NCBI RefSeq assembly: GCF_000234095.1
Contig: NZ_JH376798.1
Location: 339,424-403,423, forward strand
Length of the DNA stretch: 64,000 bases
From: Centipeda infelix ATCC 43532
GTDB taxonomy: Bacteria; Bacillota; Negativicutes; Selenomonadales; Selenomonadaceae
Direction of reading: 5' to 3'
Below the pieces are notes generated by a model. It did not search any database and was not told where the DNA came from. It saw only the letters and a program-made list of their open reading frames with translations. Every line of letters starts with the position of its first letter. The stretch's first letter is position 1. A program made the translations under genes and the position numbers. Shown one piece after another: positions 42,962 to 52,223 of the stretch.

Positions 42962-44743
42962 TTGAAGAAACAGTTCTATGAAAATGTGCGGGAGAATACG
43001 ATTGCACTGGAACGGTCGCAGAACAAGCAGCGGACGCGGTACATCCTTGCGCGTACGGTGGTCTTTCCTGTGATGCTGGTGGTGCTGATCCACGGCTATG
43101 ATATGGGCTCGGCGGCAGAGCTGATGCTCGGCGGATTCCTGCTGCTGCTCTTTATGGTGCTTGTCGCGCGCCATCGGAAATTGGAGCGGCTGCGCCTCCT
43201 GACGAAGGCGTATCTTGCGGTGACGGCAGGCTATCTCATGCGCTTCTCGGGGGAGTGGAAGTCCCTGCCCGAGGACGGTGCTGTCTATGGCAAGGAAAAG
43301 CGTCCGCCCGACCGCGATCTGCACATCTTCGGCACGGCGTCGCTCTATCAGTATCTCTGCGCGGCTCGTACACAGGCGGGACGGGAACGGCTCGCCGCTG
43401 CGCTCACGGCAACGCCGCGTGATCTCGAACGGACGCGCAGGCGGCAGGCAGCAGTGGCGGAGCTGCTGGCACATCCGCTTCTGTGCATCGAGCTGGAGGC
43501 GCGCGGTGCGCGTCTGCCGGATGGACACGATACGCGCGCGCTGGCAAAGGAATTGGCTCAGCCGCTTAGAGGATCACTAAAGACAATATCTTGTATTGGC
43601 ATTGTATTTGCGAATGCGTTTGTTTTATCGTTTCTGTGGGCCGCTTTCGCGGGAGGATCATGGGCACCGCCGCTCGTCCTCTTTATGTTCAACCTGACGG
43701 TAGCGATGGCATTTTACACACGCACGCAGCGCGAGCTTGCGCCGCTCGGGCATCTCGCGCGGGAACTGCGGCTGTATGGGAGGATTTTCTATGCGCTTGA
43801 ACGGGCACCGCTGCGCGGGGAGGCATTTGCGGCGGTGCTCGCACCGCTCTTCGCGCCTGTCCGTGCGCGGCAGGCGCAGAGCCGTCTCACAACGCTCGCA
43901 CAGTGCGCGGCGATGCGGCGCAATTTTGTCTTTTTCATGCTTGCCAACGGTGTTCTCCTCTGGGATCTGCACTGCATGGCGTATTTCTCCCATTGGCGGA
44001 TGCAGGCGGGAGCTGCTGCCGCAGGATGGTTGAAGGTCTGGGCGGAGGTGGAGGTACTGCTCTCGCTTGCGCGCATTGGTCATACGCGTGAGGTGCACTG
44101 CTTCCCGCAGTTCATCGAGGGGGATGCACCGCGTCTCGATGTGGAGGGGGCAATGCCGCTCGTGATCGCCGAGGAGACGGCGACACCGAACGATGCACAC
44201 CGCGCGGCGGGGACGCTTGTCATCACGGGATCGAATATGTCGGGCAAGACGACGTATATGCGGACGCTGGGATCTAACGCTGTTTTGGCATACTCGGGCG
44301 CGCCTGTGTGTGCAAAAGCGTTTGCTCTGACACCGATGGCGGTCTATACGTCGATCCAGATCAGCGATGATCTCGCGGGCGGGATCTCGACGTTCTATGC
44401 AGAGCTCCTGCGTATCAAGAAAATGATGACTTACAGCAAGCGTGGAAAGCCGATGCTCATTCTGATTGACGAGATCTTCCGTGGGACGAATTCCGCCGAC
44501 CGCATTGTCGGCGCGCGTGAGGCGATCCGACGGCTGACGCTGCCGCACGCGATCACGATTGTGACGACGCATGACTTTGAGCTGTGCGACCTCGCGTGCG
44601 CGGGTGTGCCCGTGGAGAACGCGCATTTTGAGGAGCATTACGAGGGGGACAAGATTCTCTTTGACTTTAAGATCCGCGCGGGTCGCTGCCGCACGACGAA
44701 CGCGCAGTATTTGCTGCGGATGGCGGGCATCATGGGGGAGTGA
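42962..44743 (+). CDS. MutS-family ATPase with N-terminal membrane segment
   Basis: 593 residues. Two hydrophobic segments lie near the N-terminus (ARTVVFPVMLVVLIHGY and LMLGGFLLLLFMVLVAR) and two near residues 210-250. The C-terminal part is a MutS ATPase: Walker A ITGSNMSGKTTYMRTLG, then Walker B PMLILIDEIFRGTN and THDFELCDL. No mismatch-binding domain I is present, so it is not canonical MutS; this membrane-linked group has no defined role. The TTG start is seven bases after AAGGAG. An R3 repeat follows. Confidence 0.8.
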   Translation: MKKQFYENVRENTIALERSQNKQRTRYILARTVVFPVMLVVLIHGYDMGSAAELMLGGFLLLLFMVLVARHRKLERLRLLTKAYLAVTAGYLMRFSGEWKSLPEDGAVYGKEKRPPDRDLHIFGTASLYQYLCAARTQAGRERLAAALTATPRDLERTRRRQAAVAELLAHPLLCIELEARGARLPDGHDTRALAKELAQPLRGSLKTISCIGIVFANAFVLSFLWAAFAGGSWAPPLVLFMFNLTVAMAFYTRTQRELAPLGHLARELRLYGRIFYALERAPLRGEAFAAVLAPLFAPVRARQAQSRLTTLAQCAAMRRNFVFFMLANGVLLWDLHCMAYFSHWRMQAGAAAAGWLKVWAEVEVLLSLARIGHTREVHCFPQFIEGDAPRLDVEGAMPLVIAEETATPNDAHRAAGTLVITGSNMSGKTTYMRTLGSNAVLAYSGAPVCAKAFALTPMAVYTSIQISDDLAGGISTFYAELLRIKKMMTYSKRGKPMLILIDEIFRGTNSADRIVGAREAIRRLTLPHAITIVTTHDFELCDLACAGVPVENAHFEEHYEGDKILFDFKIRAGRCRTTNAQYLLRMAGIMGE

Positions 44744-44776
44744 GGTTAGATTTTAGGCATGAGTCGCTGAGAACGC

Positions 44777-44948
44777 CATGCGCACTCCACGCAAACGCTT
44801 AGTTACGCAAGCGGTCGGGCGCTTATCTGCATAAATACCTGCGGACTTCTTAAACGCGCTTCGCTTGAACGAAAGAAATCCGCAGGGGGGGCAGAACGTG
44901 CCCTTTTTTCCGCTTGCTCCACTAGGGTTTGCTTAGGAGCATCACATG
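44777..44948. repeat. nested palindromic repeat R3, copy 2
   Basis: 172 bp homologous to 8035-8197. The arm pair is GGGCGC/GTGCCC, paired through one G-U, and the outer arms CATGCGCACTCC / GGAGCATCACATG differ from the other copies but still pair. The 44744-45089 gap contains this element and the following promoter. Confidence 0.8.
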
Positions 44949-45003
44949 GCTTCGTTTCTTGTTTTCCGTAATATACGGATAAAGAGTCGTTCGTTTCGAC
45001 TCC

Positions 45004-45032
45004 GTGACAGCGTGCCTAAAATCTGTTATAAT
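45004..45032 (+). promoter_or_regulatory. promoter of the DUF2232-gdpP-rplI operon
   Basis: GTGACA, 17 bases, TATAAT. It starts transcription near 45040 and supports the start codon at 45090 rather than an ATG at 44946. Confidence 0.7.
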
Positions 45033-45089
45033 AGGAAAGTATTTTATATAAGGAAGGGAATGCGAATAAACCCGCAGAAAGGATATGGA

Positions 45090-46055
45090 ATGAGTGAGCA
45101 AGGTGCTCGCCCTGCCGCGACGGCGGGGGTTATGACGGCTGCGGCGGTGGTCTACGCGCTCGCGGCAATCTATCTGCCCATGCTGACAATGATGATGGGG
45201 ATGTTCTGGCCGGTCTTTATCGCACTTGTAACGGTGCGTGAGGGGCTGCGCTGGGGCGTGCTTGCGGCTGTTGCGTCGCTGCTGCTCACGATGCTGTTTG
45301 CAACGCCGGTGACGGGGGCGTTCTTCGTGCTCTCGTTCGCACCGACAGGACTTGCCCTTGGGGGGCTCTTTCGCCGCAGCGCGAATACGGTGCGTGCGCT
45401 CACGGGCGGCATTGTCGCCTCGCTCGTCGGCAAGGCTGCCGCTGCGGGGATGATGCTGTTGCTCTTCGGGCTGAATCCGTTTGCGATGGATCTCTCCATG
45501 GCGAATGAGGCGATGGACGAGACGCTTGCGATGTACCGCAGTCTTGGCATGAACGAGGCCCAGCTGGAGGAGACACGGGCCGCCTCGGCGCAGGTTCTTG
45601 AGATCTTTGTACTCATGCTGCCAGCGCTGTTCCTCGGCAGTTCTGTGATCGAGGCTGCGGCGTGCTTTGCCGTGCTGCACAAGGTGCTCGTGCGCCTCGG
45701 GATATCGGCGACACCGTTCCCTCCGTTTATTGAGTGGCGGCTGCCCGTCGTCTTCCCCTATCTCTTCGCGTTCTCGCTGATCGGGATCTACTGGGGGACG
45801 ACGCGTGACATCGCGTGGCTCTACCAGGCGGCACTGAACGGTTATCTGATTGCGTTTATTGCAGGTCTGGTGCAGGGGCTTTCTCTGGTGCATTTCCTGA
45901 TGAAGCATTTCAAGGTGTCTGCGTTTGTGCGTATTCTCATCTATGCGTTTATCGTGTTGAACGGCTTTGTGACACAGATTGTCTCATGGACGGGGCTGTT
46001 CGATATGGCATTTGACTACCGGAAAAAATTTCGGGAACGCAATCATTTACAGTAA
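45090..46055 (+). CDS. DUF2232 membrane protein (YybS-like)
   Basis: 321 residues with eight or nine membrane segments. YybS/DUF2232 proteins lie beside gdpP and rplI in many Firmicutes, as here, and are of unknown function. Visible landmarks are the GMFWPVFIALVTVREGLRWGVL stretch and ALPALFLGSS-like central helices. AAAGGAT precedes the ATG by five bases. The gap to gdpP is 48 bases, probably the same transcript. Confidence 0.8.
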   Translation: MSEQGARPAATAGVMTAAAVVYALAAIYLPMLTMMMGMFWPVFIALVTVREGLRWGVLAAVASLLLTMLFATPVTGAFFVLSFAPTGLALGGLFRRSANTVRALTGGIVASLVGKAAAAGMMLLLFGLNPFAMDLSMANEAMDETLAMYRSLGMNEAQLEETRAASAQVLEIFVLMLPALFLGSSVIEAAACFAVLHKVLVRLGISATPFPPFIEWRLPVVFPYLFAFSLIGIYWGTTRDIAWLYQAALNGYLIAFIAGLVQGLSLVHFLMKHFKVSAFVRILIYAFIVLNGFVTQIVSWTGLFDMAFDYRKKFRERNHLQ

Positions 46056-46103
46056 AATAACGCTATTTGTATATACATTATCCATATAAAAGAAGGTGAT
46101 TCT

Positions 46104-48116
46104 ATGCCGCGGAATTTGTCCGCGTGGATCGACCTCACGGTCCATCTGATCGTTATGCTCGCGCTCGCGCTTGTGACGTTCTGTTACAATTCCTATGTAG
46201 GGACGGCCGCGCTCCTGCTCTGGGCGATCCTTGCCGCATTTGCGTGGGAGCGTTGTCGTGACAGGGAACGGCGATTTGAACGCTATTGTATGGGCGTTAT
46301 CCGTAATGTTAACAATGTGATGAACTATGCGGTCGATTCCCTGCCGCAGGCGATTTTCCTCGTCAATCAAGATGGTCATCTGGAGTGGTGCAATCAACAG
46401 CTCGGTGTCTTTTTGGGGGGCGCGAAGCCCGAACAGGGGACGGCGATTGCCGATTTCTGGCCGACGTTCAGCTTTGAGACGGTCTGGGGCAGCGAGGGGG
46501 AGTACCATTTCGCACACGAGGGGCGTTCTTACCGCATCTATCATCGTATGGTACCGACTCCGCCGCAGATGGATCCGCTGCTCGCGCTCTATGTGGAGGA
46601 TGAGACGGAGTTTGCCGATCTGCAGAAACGATTCCATGAGAGTCGGACGGCGCTTCTCTACATCCAGCTTGACAACTACGATGAAATTATGCAGGGGCAG
46701 TCGGAGGCGGAGAAGTCGATGCTGCTGCTCGCTGTGCGCGAGCGTCTGGACGCGTGGATGAACGGTCTCGGTGGCTTTATGCGCAGCATTTCGGATGGCG
46801 AGTTCGTCGCGCTGCTTGACCGCGCAGCACTCGATCATGCGATTGCGGAGAAGTTTGACATTCTCGACCAGGTGCGCAAGATTGTCAACTCGAAGGGGCT
46901 TCCCGTGACGCTCTCCATCGGGCTCTCGCTTGCGGCGGATCAGTCGCTCAAGGAGCTCGGTGAGGAGGCGGAGGCAAAGCTCGACCTCGCGCTCGGTCGC
47001 GGCGGCGATCAGGTGGCACTCGATATCAGCGGCAAGACGCAGTTCTTCGGCGGCAAGGCAAAGGCGGTCGAAAAGCATACGCGCGTCAAGGCACGCGTGG
47101 TGGCGCATGCCCTGCGCGACATCATGGAGTCGGCGGACGAGGTCTATGTCATGGGGCATCACAACGAGGACTATGACTGCTTCGGCGCGGCGATGGGCGT
47201 TGCGTGTATGGCGCGTGCGATTGGCAAGCCTGTGCACATTGTGCTCAGCGATACGAATGAGGGCATTGACCGCATTCTCGACATGGTAGGGAAAGACGAG
47301 GCGTATGACGGACTTTTCGTTCGCGCAGGCGATATCGCAGGCGTTGCCTCGCTTACCGCGCTGCTCGTCGTGGTAGATGCGCACATCCCGCACATTCTTG
47401 CCGACCCGACCCTGTTGGAGCGCATTCCAAAGATTGTCGTGATCGACCATCACCGCCGCAGCGAGAACTTTGTCAAGAACCCGCTGCTTGTCTACATTGA
47501 GACGGCATCCAGCTCGGCAAGTGAGCTGGTGACGGAGCTTCTGATGTACTTTGGCGACAATATCCGACCGACGCGGCTCGACGCGACAGCACTCTACTCG
47601 GGTGTCGTGGTGGATACGAAGAATTTTAACGTCGGCGCGGGTGTCCGCACGTTCGATGCGGCGGCGTATCTGCGCCGCGCGGGTGCCGATCCTGTGCTCG
47701 TTCGGGCACTGTTTCAGAGTGACTATGAGACCACGGTCGCACTTGCGCGTGCAAAGGCAAATGCGGAGTATTTCCCCGGTGGGCTGATTGTCGGGAGTAT
47801 CCCCGAGCGTCTGGCGAACGGACAGATCATCGCTGCACAGGCGGCGGACGGAATGCTGCGCGTGGACGGGGTGCGGATGAGCATCTATGTGTTCCAGCTG
47901 CCGGGCGATGTCGTTGGCATCAGTGCACGCTCGACAGGGGAACTCAATGTTCAGGTGATTATGGAGGCGTTCGGCGGCGGCGGTCATGCGAATGTGGCGG
48001 GGGCGCAAGTCAAGGGCGTGCCGCTCAGCGTGGTGCGCGGCAATGTCGTTGAGCGCGCGCGGGAATATATAGAGGAGAGTGACAAACATGAAGGTAATAC
48101 TGCAGGCGGACGTTAA
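46104..48116 (+). CDS. gdpP: cyclic di-AMP phosphodiesterase (GdpP type)
   Basis: 670 residues. Two membrane helices (about 5-50), a PAS-like domain (about 70-160), a degenerate GGDEF domain (about 170-300, with ISDGEF in place of GGDEF) and a DHH/DHHA1 phosphodiesterase (about 340-665). Motifs are MGHHNEDYDCFGAA, VVVDAHIP, VIDHHRRSENF and the C-terminal GGGGHANVAGAQ. It hydrolyses c-di-AMP to pApA. The gene overlaps rplI by 29 bases. Confidence 0.92.
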   Translation: MPRNLSAWIDLTVHLIVMLALALVTFCYNSYVGTAALLLWAILAAFAWERCRDRERRFERYCMGVIRNVNNVMNYAVDSLPQAIFLVNQDGHLEWCNQQLGVFLGGAKPEQGTAIADFWPTFSFETVWGSEGEYHFAHEGRSYRIYHRMVPTPPQMDPLLALYVEDETEFADLQKRFHESRTALLYIQLDNYDEIMQGQSEAEKSMLLLAVRERLDAWMNGLGGFMRSISDGEFVALLDRAALDHAIAEKFDILDQVRKIVNSKGLPVTLSIGLSLAADQSLKELGEEAEAKLDLALGRGGDQVALDISGKTQFFGGKAKAVEKHTRVKARVVAHALRDIMESADEVYVMGHHNEDYDCFGAAMGVACMARAIGKPVHIVLSDTNEGIDRILDMVGKDEAYDGLFVRAGDIAGVASLTALLVVVDAHIPHILADPTLLERIPKIVVIDHHRRSENFVKNPLLVYIETASSSASELVTELLMYFGDNIRPTRLDATALYSGVVVDTKNFNVGAGVRTFDAAAYLRRAGADPVLVRALFQSDYETTVALARAKANAEYFPGGLIVGSIPERLANGQIIAAQAADGMLRVDGVRMSIYVFQLPGDVVGISARSTGELNVQVIMEAFGGGGHANVAGAQVKGVPLSVVRGNVVERAREYIEESDKHEGNTAGGR

Positions 48117-48531
48117 GAATATCGGGAAAAAGGGCGAGATCGTGGAGGTTGCGGACGGGTACGGGCGCAATTTCCTTCTGCCGAAGAAGCTCGCACTGCC
48201 CGCAAACAGTGAGAATGTGAACGTCGCAAAGGCGCAGGCAGGCGCGAAGGCACGCAAGGATGCGATGGCGGTCGATGAGGCAAAGCTGATGGCGGCGCAG
48301 CTCGAAAAGGTCGAGGTGGAGATCCCCGTGCGCATCGGCGAGAACGGACGACTCTTTGGTGCAGTGACGGGCAAGGATGTCGCGGAGGCTCTGAAGAAGA
48401 AGAACATCGATGTGGATCGCCGCAAGATTACGATTCGCGGCGAGGTGGTCGGCGAGGGCCTGTACGAGGCCATCGTCAAGGTGCATCCGAACATCTCCAC
48501 GACGATCAAGATTCATGTGAAGAAAGAGTAG
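48088..48531 (+). CDS. rplI: 50S ribosomal protein L9
   Basis: 147 residues with the usual MKVILQADVKNIGKKGEIVEVADGYGRNFLLPKKLA start and the C-terminal domain RIGENGRLFGAVTGKDVAEAL. GAGGAG lies inside the end of gdpP, ten bases before the ATG, so translation is coupled. An in-frame ATG nine bases upstream is less well placed. Confidence 0.95.
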   Translation: MKVILQADVKNIGKKGEIVEVADGYGRNFLLPKKLALPANSENVNVAKAQAGAKARKDAMAVDEAKLMAAQLEKVEVEIPVRIGENGRLFGAVTGKDVAEALKKKNIDVDRRKITIRGEVVGEGLYEAIVKVHPNISTTIKIHVKKE

Positions 48532-48550
48532 GGACGGCATTTTTTACACA

Positions 48551-48726
48551 GGCTGTGGAGTATCCCCTTCGCAGAACCTCGTTACGCAATCGATCGGGTG
48601 CTTATCTGCCTAAATACCTGCGGATTCCAAACGCGCTTCGCTTGAACGGTTAAAATCCGCAGGGGGCAGAACGCACCCTTGTTTCCGCTTGCTCCACTAG
48701 GTTTGCTACAGGGGATCCCCACAGCC
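48551..48726. repeat. nested palindromic repeat R3, copy 3
   Basis: 176 bp homologous to copies 1 and 2. The arm pair is GGGTGC/GCACCC, a double compensatory change against GGGCTC/GAGCCC in copy 1. Outer arms GGCTGTGG ... CCACAGCC pair here but not in sequence with the other copies. The rest of the 48532-48862 gap shows nothing clear beyond the next ribosome site. Confidence 0.8.
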
Positions 48727-48862
48727 TATCATGTCAGAACGGTCAACTTTTTCTGTATTGATGCAGGGAGTTCAATGTGTTGGGCAGCACGGCACAACAA
48801 TTTCATCCAACAGGCTGGTGAGGATTGCCTCATCAGCTTTTCTCTCAGAAGGAAACATTTCT

Positions 48863-50935
48863 ATGTCATTTTTTAAGGACTTATTTGTCGGCGATGGAAA
48901 GACGGAAAAGCCTCCTGAGCTTTCCACCGAGGCGCGGGTCGATGCGGAGATCGCGACAATCTTTCGGATGCTTGCGGATACAATGGGCACGGAGCATCTT
49001 GTCATACAGGCGGGCAAGATGAACGCGATGACGCTCATGCGCTCGGAGAACCGCCGTGAGCGTGTGCTCGCTCTCATGCGCATTCTTGAGGAGGATCCGC
49101 TGCTTTCACCACCGCCGTCCGAGGCGGAGATCCCCGAGATCCTAAATCGCATGACGGAACAGCTTGCGGTGATTCTTGCGCGGCGCGACCTTGAGGATCG
49201 CATTGAGCGTAAGGTGACGGAGAAACTGGAGAAGGATCACGAGGAGTATGTGGACGATATCCGCCGTCAGGTGATCTCGGAGGAGAGCCCCGGCACGGAG
49301 TCGCCGCATGACAAAAAGAAACGTGAGGATCTGGAGGCCCTTGAGAACGTCCACCTTACGCAGTCGGTCATGGAGCTTTTGCGTCCGCAGAGCTTTGACG
49401 AGATCGTCGGACAGGAGCGTGCGGTGCGCTCGCTCATGGCAAAGCTGTCCTCGCCCTATCCGCAGCATCTCCTTCTCTATGGACCGCCGGGGGTGGGCAA
49501 GACGACGGCGGCGCGTCTTGTGCTTGAGGCGGCGAAGAAGCGTGCGGTATCGCCGTTCGCAGAGGGGGCACCATTTGTGGAGACAGACGGGACAACCCTG
49601 CGCTGGGACCCGCGCGACATGACGAACCCACTGCTCGGCTCCGTGCATGACCCCATCTATCAGGGAGCGCAAAAGAGCCTCGCGGACAGCGGTGTGCCCG
49701 AGCCAAAGCCGGGGCTGGTAACAGATGCACATGGCGGTATTCTATTCATCGACGAGATCGGCGAAATGGATGAGATGCTGCAAAATAAGCTGCTCAAGGT
49801 GCTTGAGGATAAGCGTGCGTATTTTGAGTCAGCGTACTACGATCCTGACGATAAGCGTGTCCCACCCTACATTCGGAAACTATTTGAGGAGGGCGCTCCT
49901 GCGGACTTTGTTCTCATCGGTGCGACAACGCGCGATGCAGAACATATCAATCCTGCGCTGCGTTCGCGCTGTGCAGAGATCTACTTCGAACCGCTGACCC
50001 CCGCGCACATTCTTACGATTGTGGAGAATGCGGCACGCCGGCTCAATGTACAGCTTGCGGAGGGGGCGGCGCGGCTCATCAGTGAGTACACAATTGAGGG
50101 ACGTAAGGCAATCAACATTCTCGCGGATGCGTACAGCCTTGCGCTGAACCGCCTCGGGGATGCGGAGATCGAGCAGATTGTTTCACGTGAAACAATGAAC
50201 GAGGGGGAAGATGCAGCGACGGGAAATGAGCAGGACGCTGTTTCACGTGAAACAGCGACAGTGCCCCTCCTTGTCACAAAGGATGATATTTACGAGGTCG
50301 CCCAGGTTAGCCGCCTCTATCAGTTCGGGCGCAGAAAAGCGTCGGATACGCCTGCCGTCGGCAGAGTATTCGGGCTCGGCGTGGCGGGCTTTCTCGGCTC
50401 AATCATTGAGATCGAGGCGGTCGCTTTCCCCGCGGCGGAGAAGGGGAAGGGAACGGTGCGCTTCAATGAGACGGCGGGCAGCATGGCAAAGGATTCTGTG
50501 TTCAATGCGGCATCGGTCATGCGCCAGCTCACGGGGCGCGACATCCATGACTATGATATCCACGTCAATGTGATCGGCGGTGGCAACATCGACGGCCCGA
50601 GCGCAGGCACTGCTATCCTTGCGGCGATTGTGAGTGCGGTGACGGGGGCAGCAATCCGTCAGGATGTTGCTGTGACGGGGGAGATCTCTCTGCAAGGGGA
50701 GATCAAACCCGTTGGTGGCGTATTCGAGAAGGCGTACGGTGCACGGCAGGCGGGGATCTCGACGCTCATCATCCCATGGGAAAATAAGAAGGACATCCCC
50801 GAGGAACATCTGGGACTGACCATTCATCGTCTGAAGAAGGCAGAGGAAGCATTTGCGATTCTCTTTGCGGATGACAAGTGGAAGGAGAAAGGAGAGTCTC
50901 ATGACGGAAGGACGCATTCCACCGCAGAGCATTGA
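48863..50935 (+). CDS. Lon-type ATP-dependent protease (LonB/LonC group)
   Basis: 690 residues. An N-terminal helical region (about 1-180), an AAA+ module with Walker A LLLYGPPGVGKTT and Walker B GGILFIDEIGEMD, and a C-terminal S16 protease with catalytic Ser in GGGNIDGPSAGTA and Lys in EIKPVGGVFEKAYG. It lacks the classical LonA N-domain. A peculiarity: the linker at about residues 439-464 contains VSRET twice, because two parS sites are embedded in the reading frame. The ATG follows AGAAGGAA; upstream in-frame ATGs give an unlikely leader. The end overlaps dnaB by 35 bases. Confidence 0.88.
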   Translation: MSFFKDLFVGDGKTEKPPELSTEARVDAEIATIFRMLADTMGTEHLVIQAGKMNAMTLMRSENRRERVLALMRILEEDPLLSPPPSEAEIPEILNRMTEQLAVILARRDLEDRIERKVTEKLEKDHEEYVDDIRRQVISEESPGTESPHDKKKREDLEALENVHLTQSVMELLRPQSFDEIVGQERAVRSLMAKLSSPYPQHLLLYGPPGVGKTTAARLVLEAAKKRAVSPFAEGAPFVETDGTTLRWDPRDMTNPLLGSVHDPIYQGAQKSLADSGVPEPKPGLVTDAHGGILFIDEIGEMDEMLQNKLLKVLEDKRAYFESAYYDPDDKRVPPYIRKLFEEGAPADFVLIGATTRDAEHINPALRSRCAEIYFEPLTPAHILTIVENAARRLNVQLAEGAARLISEYTIEGRKAINILADAYSLALNRLGDAEIEQIVSRETMNEGEDAATGNEQDAVSRETATVPLLVTKDDIYEVAQVSRLYQFGRRKASDTPAVGRVFGLGVAGFLGSIIEIEAVAFPAAEKGKGTVRFNETAGSMAKDSVFNAASVMRQLTGRDIHDYDIHVNVIGGGNIDGPSAGTAILAAIVSAVTGAAIRQDVAVTGEISLQGEIKPVGGVFEKAYGARQAGISTLIIPWENKKDIPEEHLGLTIHRLKKAEEAFAILFADDKWKEKGESHDGRTHSTAEH
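50179..50194. promoter_or_regulatory. parS site 1 (inside the Lon-type gene)
   Basis: TGTTTCACGTGAAACA, the perfect ParB-binding palindrome, extended to 20 bp by flanking AT/AT. In frame it encodes Val-Ser-Arg-Glu-Thr. Confidence 0.92.
50239..50254. promoter_or_regulatory. parS site 2 (inside the Lon-type gene)
   Basis: A second perfect TGTTTCACGTGAAACA exactly 60 bp from the first, in the same reading frame, extended to 20 bp by GC/GC. Confidence 0.92.
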
Positions 50936-52223
50936 GGCGGAGCTGTCCGTACTTGGCGCAATGATGCTGAAACCGGCGGCGACCACACAGGCGATCGAGC
51001 TATTGCGCGCGGACGAGTTCTATCGGCAGGCACACCGCGCCGTGTTCGAGACGATGGAGGAGCTAGTAAAGAACGGCGAGCCGGTCGACATTGTGACGGT
51101 AACGGAGCTGCTGAAGAAGAAAAACCTCATTGAGCAGGTCGGTGGGATCTCGTTCCTTGCCAATCTGACGAACAGTGTGCCGAGCACGGCGAATCTCGCC
51201 CATTATGCAAAGATCGTCAAGGAGAAGGCAATCTTGCGCTCTCTGATCGATGCGAGCACGGAGATCGCGGGCGCGGCGTACGAGGCGAGTGAGGACATCG
51301 CCGAGCAGCTGGACGATGCAGAGCGCAAGATCCTCGCGATTGCGGGCGGACAGACGACGGGGGCGTTCATCCCTGCCAAGGATGTCGTCTTTGATGCCGT
51401 TGATCGCGTGAGTGAACTTGCCAAGGCAAAGGGTGGCATTACAGGTCTATCTACGGGGCTTGCAACGCTCGACTCCGTGACGCGTGGTCTGCAAAAGTCT
51501 GATCTCATCATCGTTGCCGCACGTCCCGCGATGGGCAAGACGGCGTTCGTCCTCAACCTTGCGACACACGTTGCACTGCAGGGCGGTACGGTCGCATTTT
51601 TCTCCCTTGAGATGCCGCGCGAGCAGCTGATGCACCGTATCTTCTGCGCCGAGGGACAGATCGATGCGACGCGCCTTGCACGCGGAGAGCTTGATGATGA
51701 GGAATGGGCTCGTCTTGTAAAGGTTGCCGATCGCATCATGAAGACGAACCTCTACTTCGATGATACAAGCAGTACCACGGTACTCGATATTCGCACGCGT
51801 GCGCGGAGGCTGAAGGCGGAGCACGGACTTGATCTCATCGCCATTGATTACCTTCAGTTGATCCAAGCACCCGGACGCGCGGAGAACCGCACGCTCGCCG
51901 TTGCCGAGATGACGCGCTCGCTCAAGGTGCTCGCCCGCGAGCTCTCTGTGCCGATCGTCGTCCTTTCGCAGCTCTCGCGTGCAACCGAGGGGCGCTCGGA
52001 CAAACGTCCCATGCTCTCCGATCTGCGTGAGTCCGGCTCCATCGAGCAGGACGCGGATATTGTCATGTTCCTCTACCGCGAGGACTATTACAATCAAGAC
52101 ACGGAGAATGCGAACATCACCGAGCTCAGCATCGCGAAGCACCGCAATGGTGCAACCGATACGGTGAGGATGTTCTTTCAGAAGGAGTATACGCGCTTCC
52201 GTGATCTGACAAGAGAAAGTTAA
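50901..52223 (+). CDS. dnaB: replicative DNA helicase
   Basis: 440 residues. The N-terminal DnaB domain (IPPQSIEAELSVLGAMML ... AHRAVFETMEELVKNGEP) precedes a RecA-like helicase with Walker A VAARPAMGKTAFVLN, Walker B DLIAIDYLQLIQ and SQLSRATEGRSDKRPMLSDLRESGSIEQDADIVMFLYR. It unwinds DNA at the fork as a hexamer. AAAGGAG lies six bases before the ATG, within the end of the protease gene. The stop codon coincides with the left end of a MITE copy. Confidence 0.95.
   Translation: MTEGRIPPQSIEAELSVLGAMMLKPAATTQAIELLRADEFYRQAHRAVFETMEELVKNGEPVDIVTVTELLKKKNLIEQVGGISFLANLTNSVPSTANLAHYAKIVKEKAILRSLIDASTEIAGAAYEASEDIAEQLDDAERKILAIAGGQTTGAFIPAKDVVFDAVDRVSELAKAKGGITGLSTGLATLDSVTRGLQKSDLIIVAARPAMGKTAFVLNLATHVALQGGTVAFFSLEMPREQLMHRIFCAEGQIDATRLARGELDDEEWARLVKVADRIMKTNLYFDDTSSTTVLDIRTRARRLKAEHGLDLIAIDYLQLIQAPGRAENRTLAVAEMTRSLKVLARELSVPIVVLSQLSRATEGRSDKRPMLSDLRESGSIEQDADIVMFLYREDYYNQDTENANITELSIAKHRNGATDTVRMFFQKEYTRFRDLTRES

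Noticed and set aside
46047-48509. 820-codon minus-strand frame across gdpP and rplI
   Set aside because: It runs through two conserved genes with exact family motifs on the other strand.
50170-50260. VSRET duplication as a protein repeat or domain
   Set aside because: Both copies are exact parS palindromes, so DNA function explains the repeat better than protein function.
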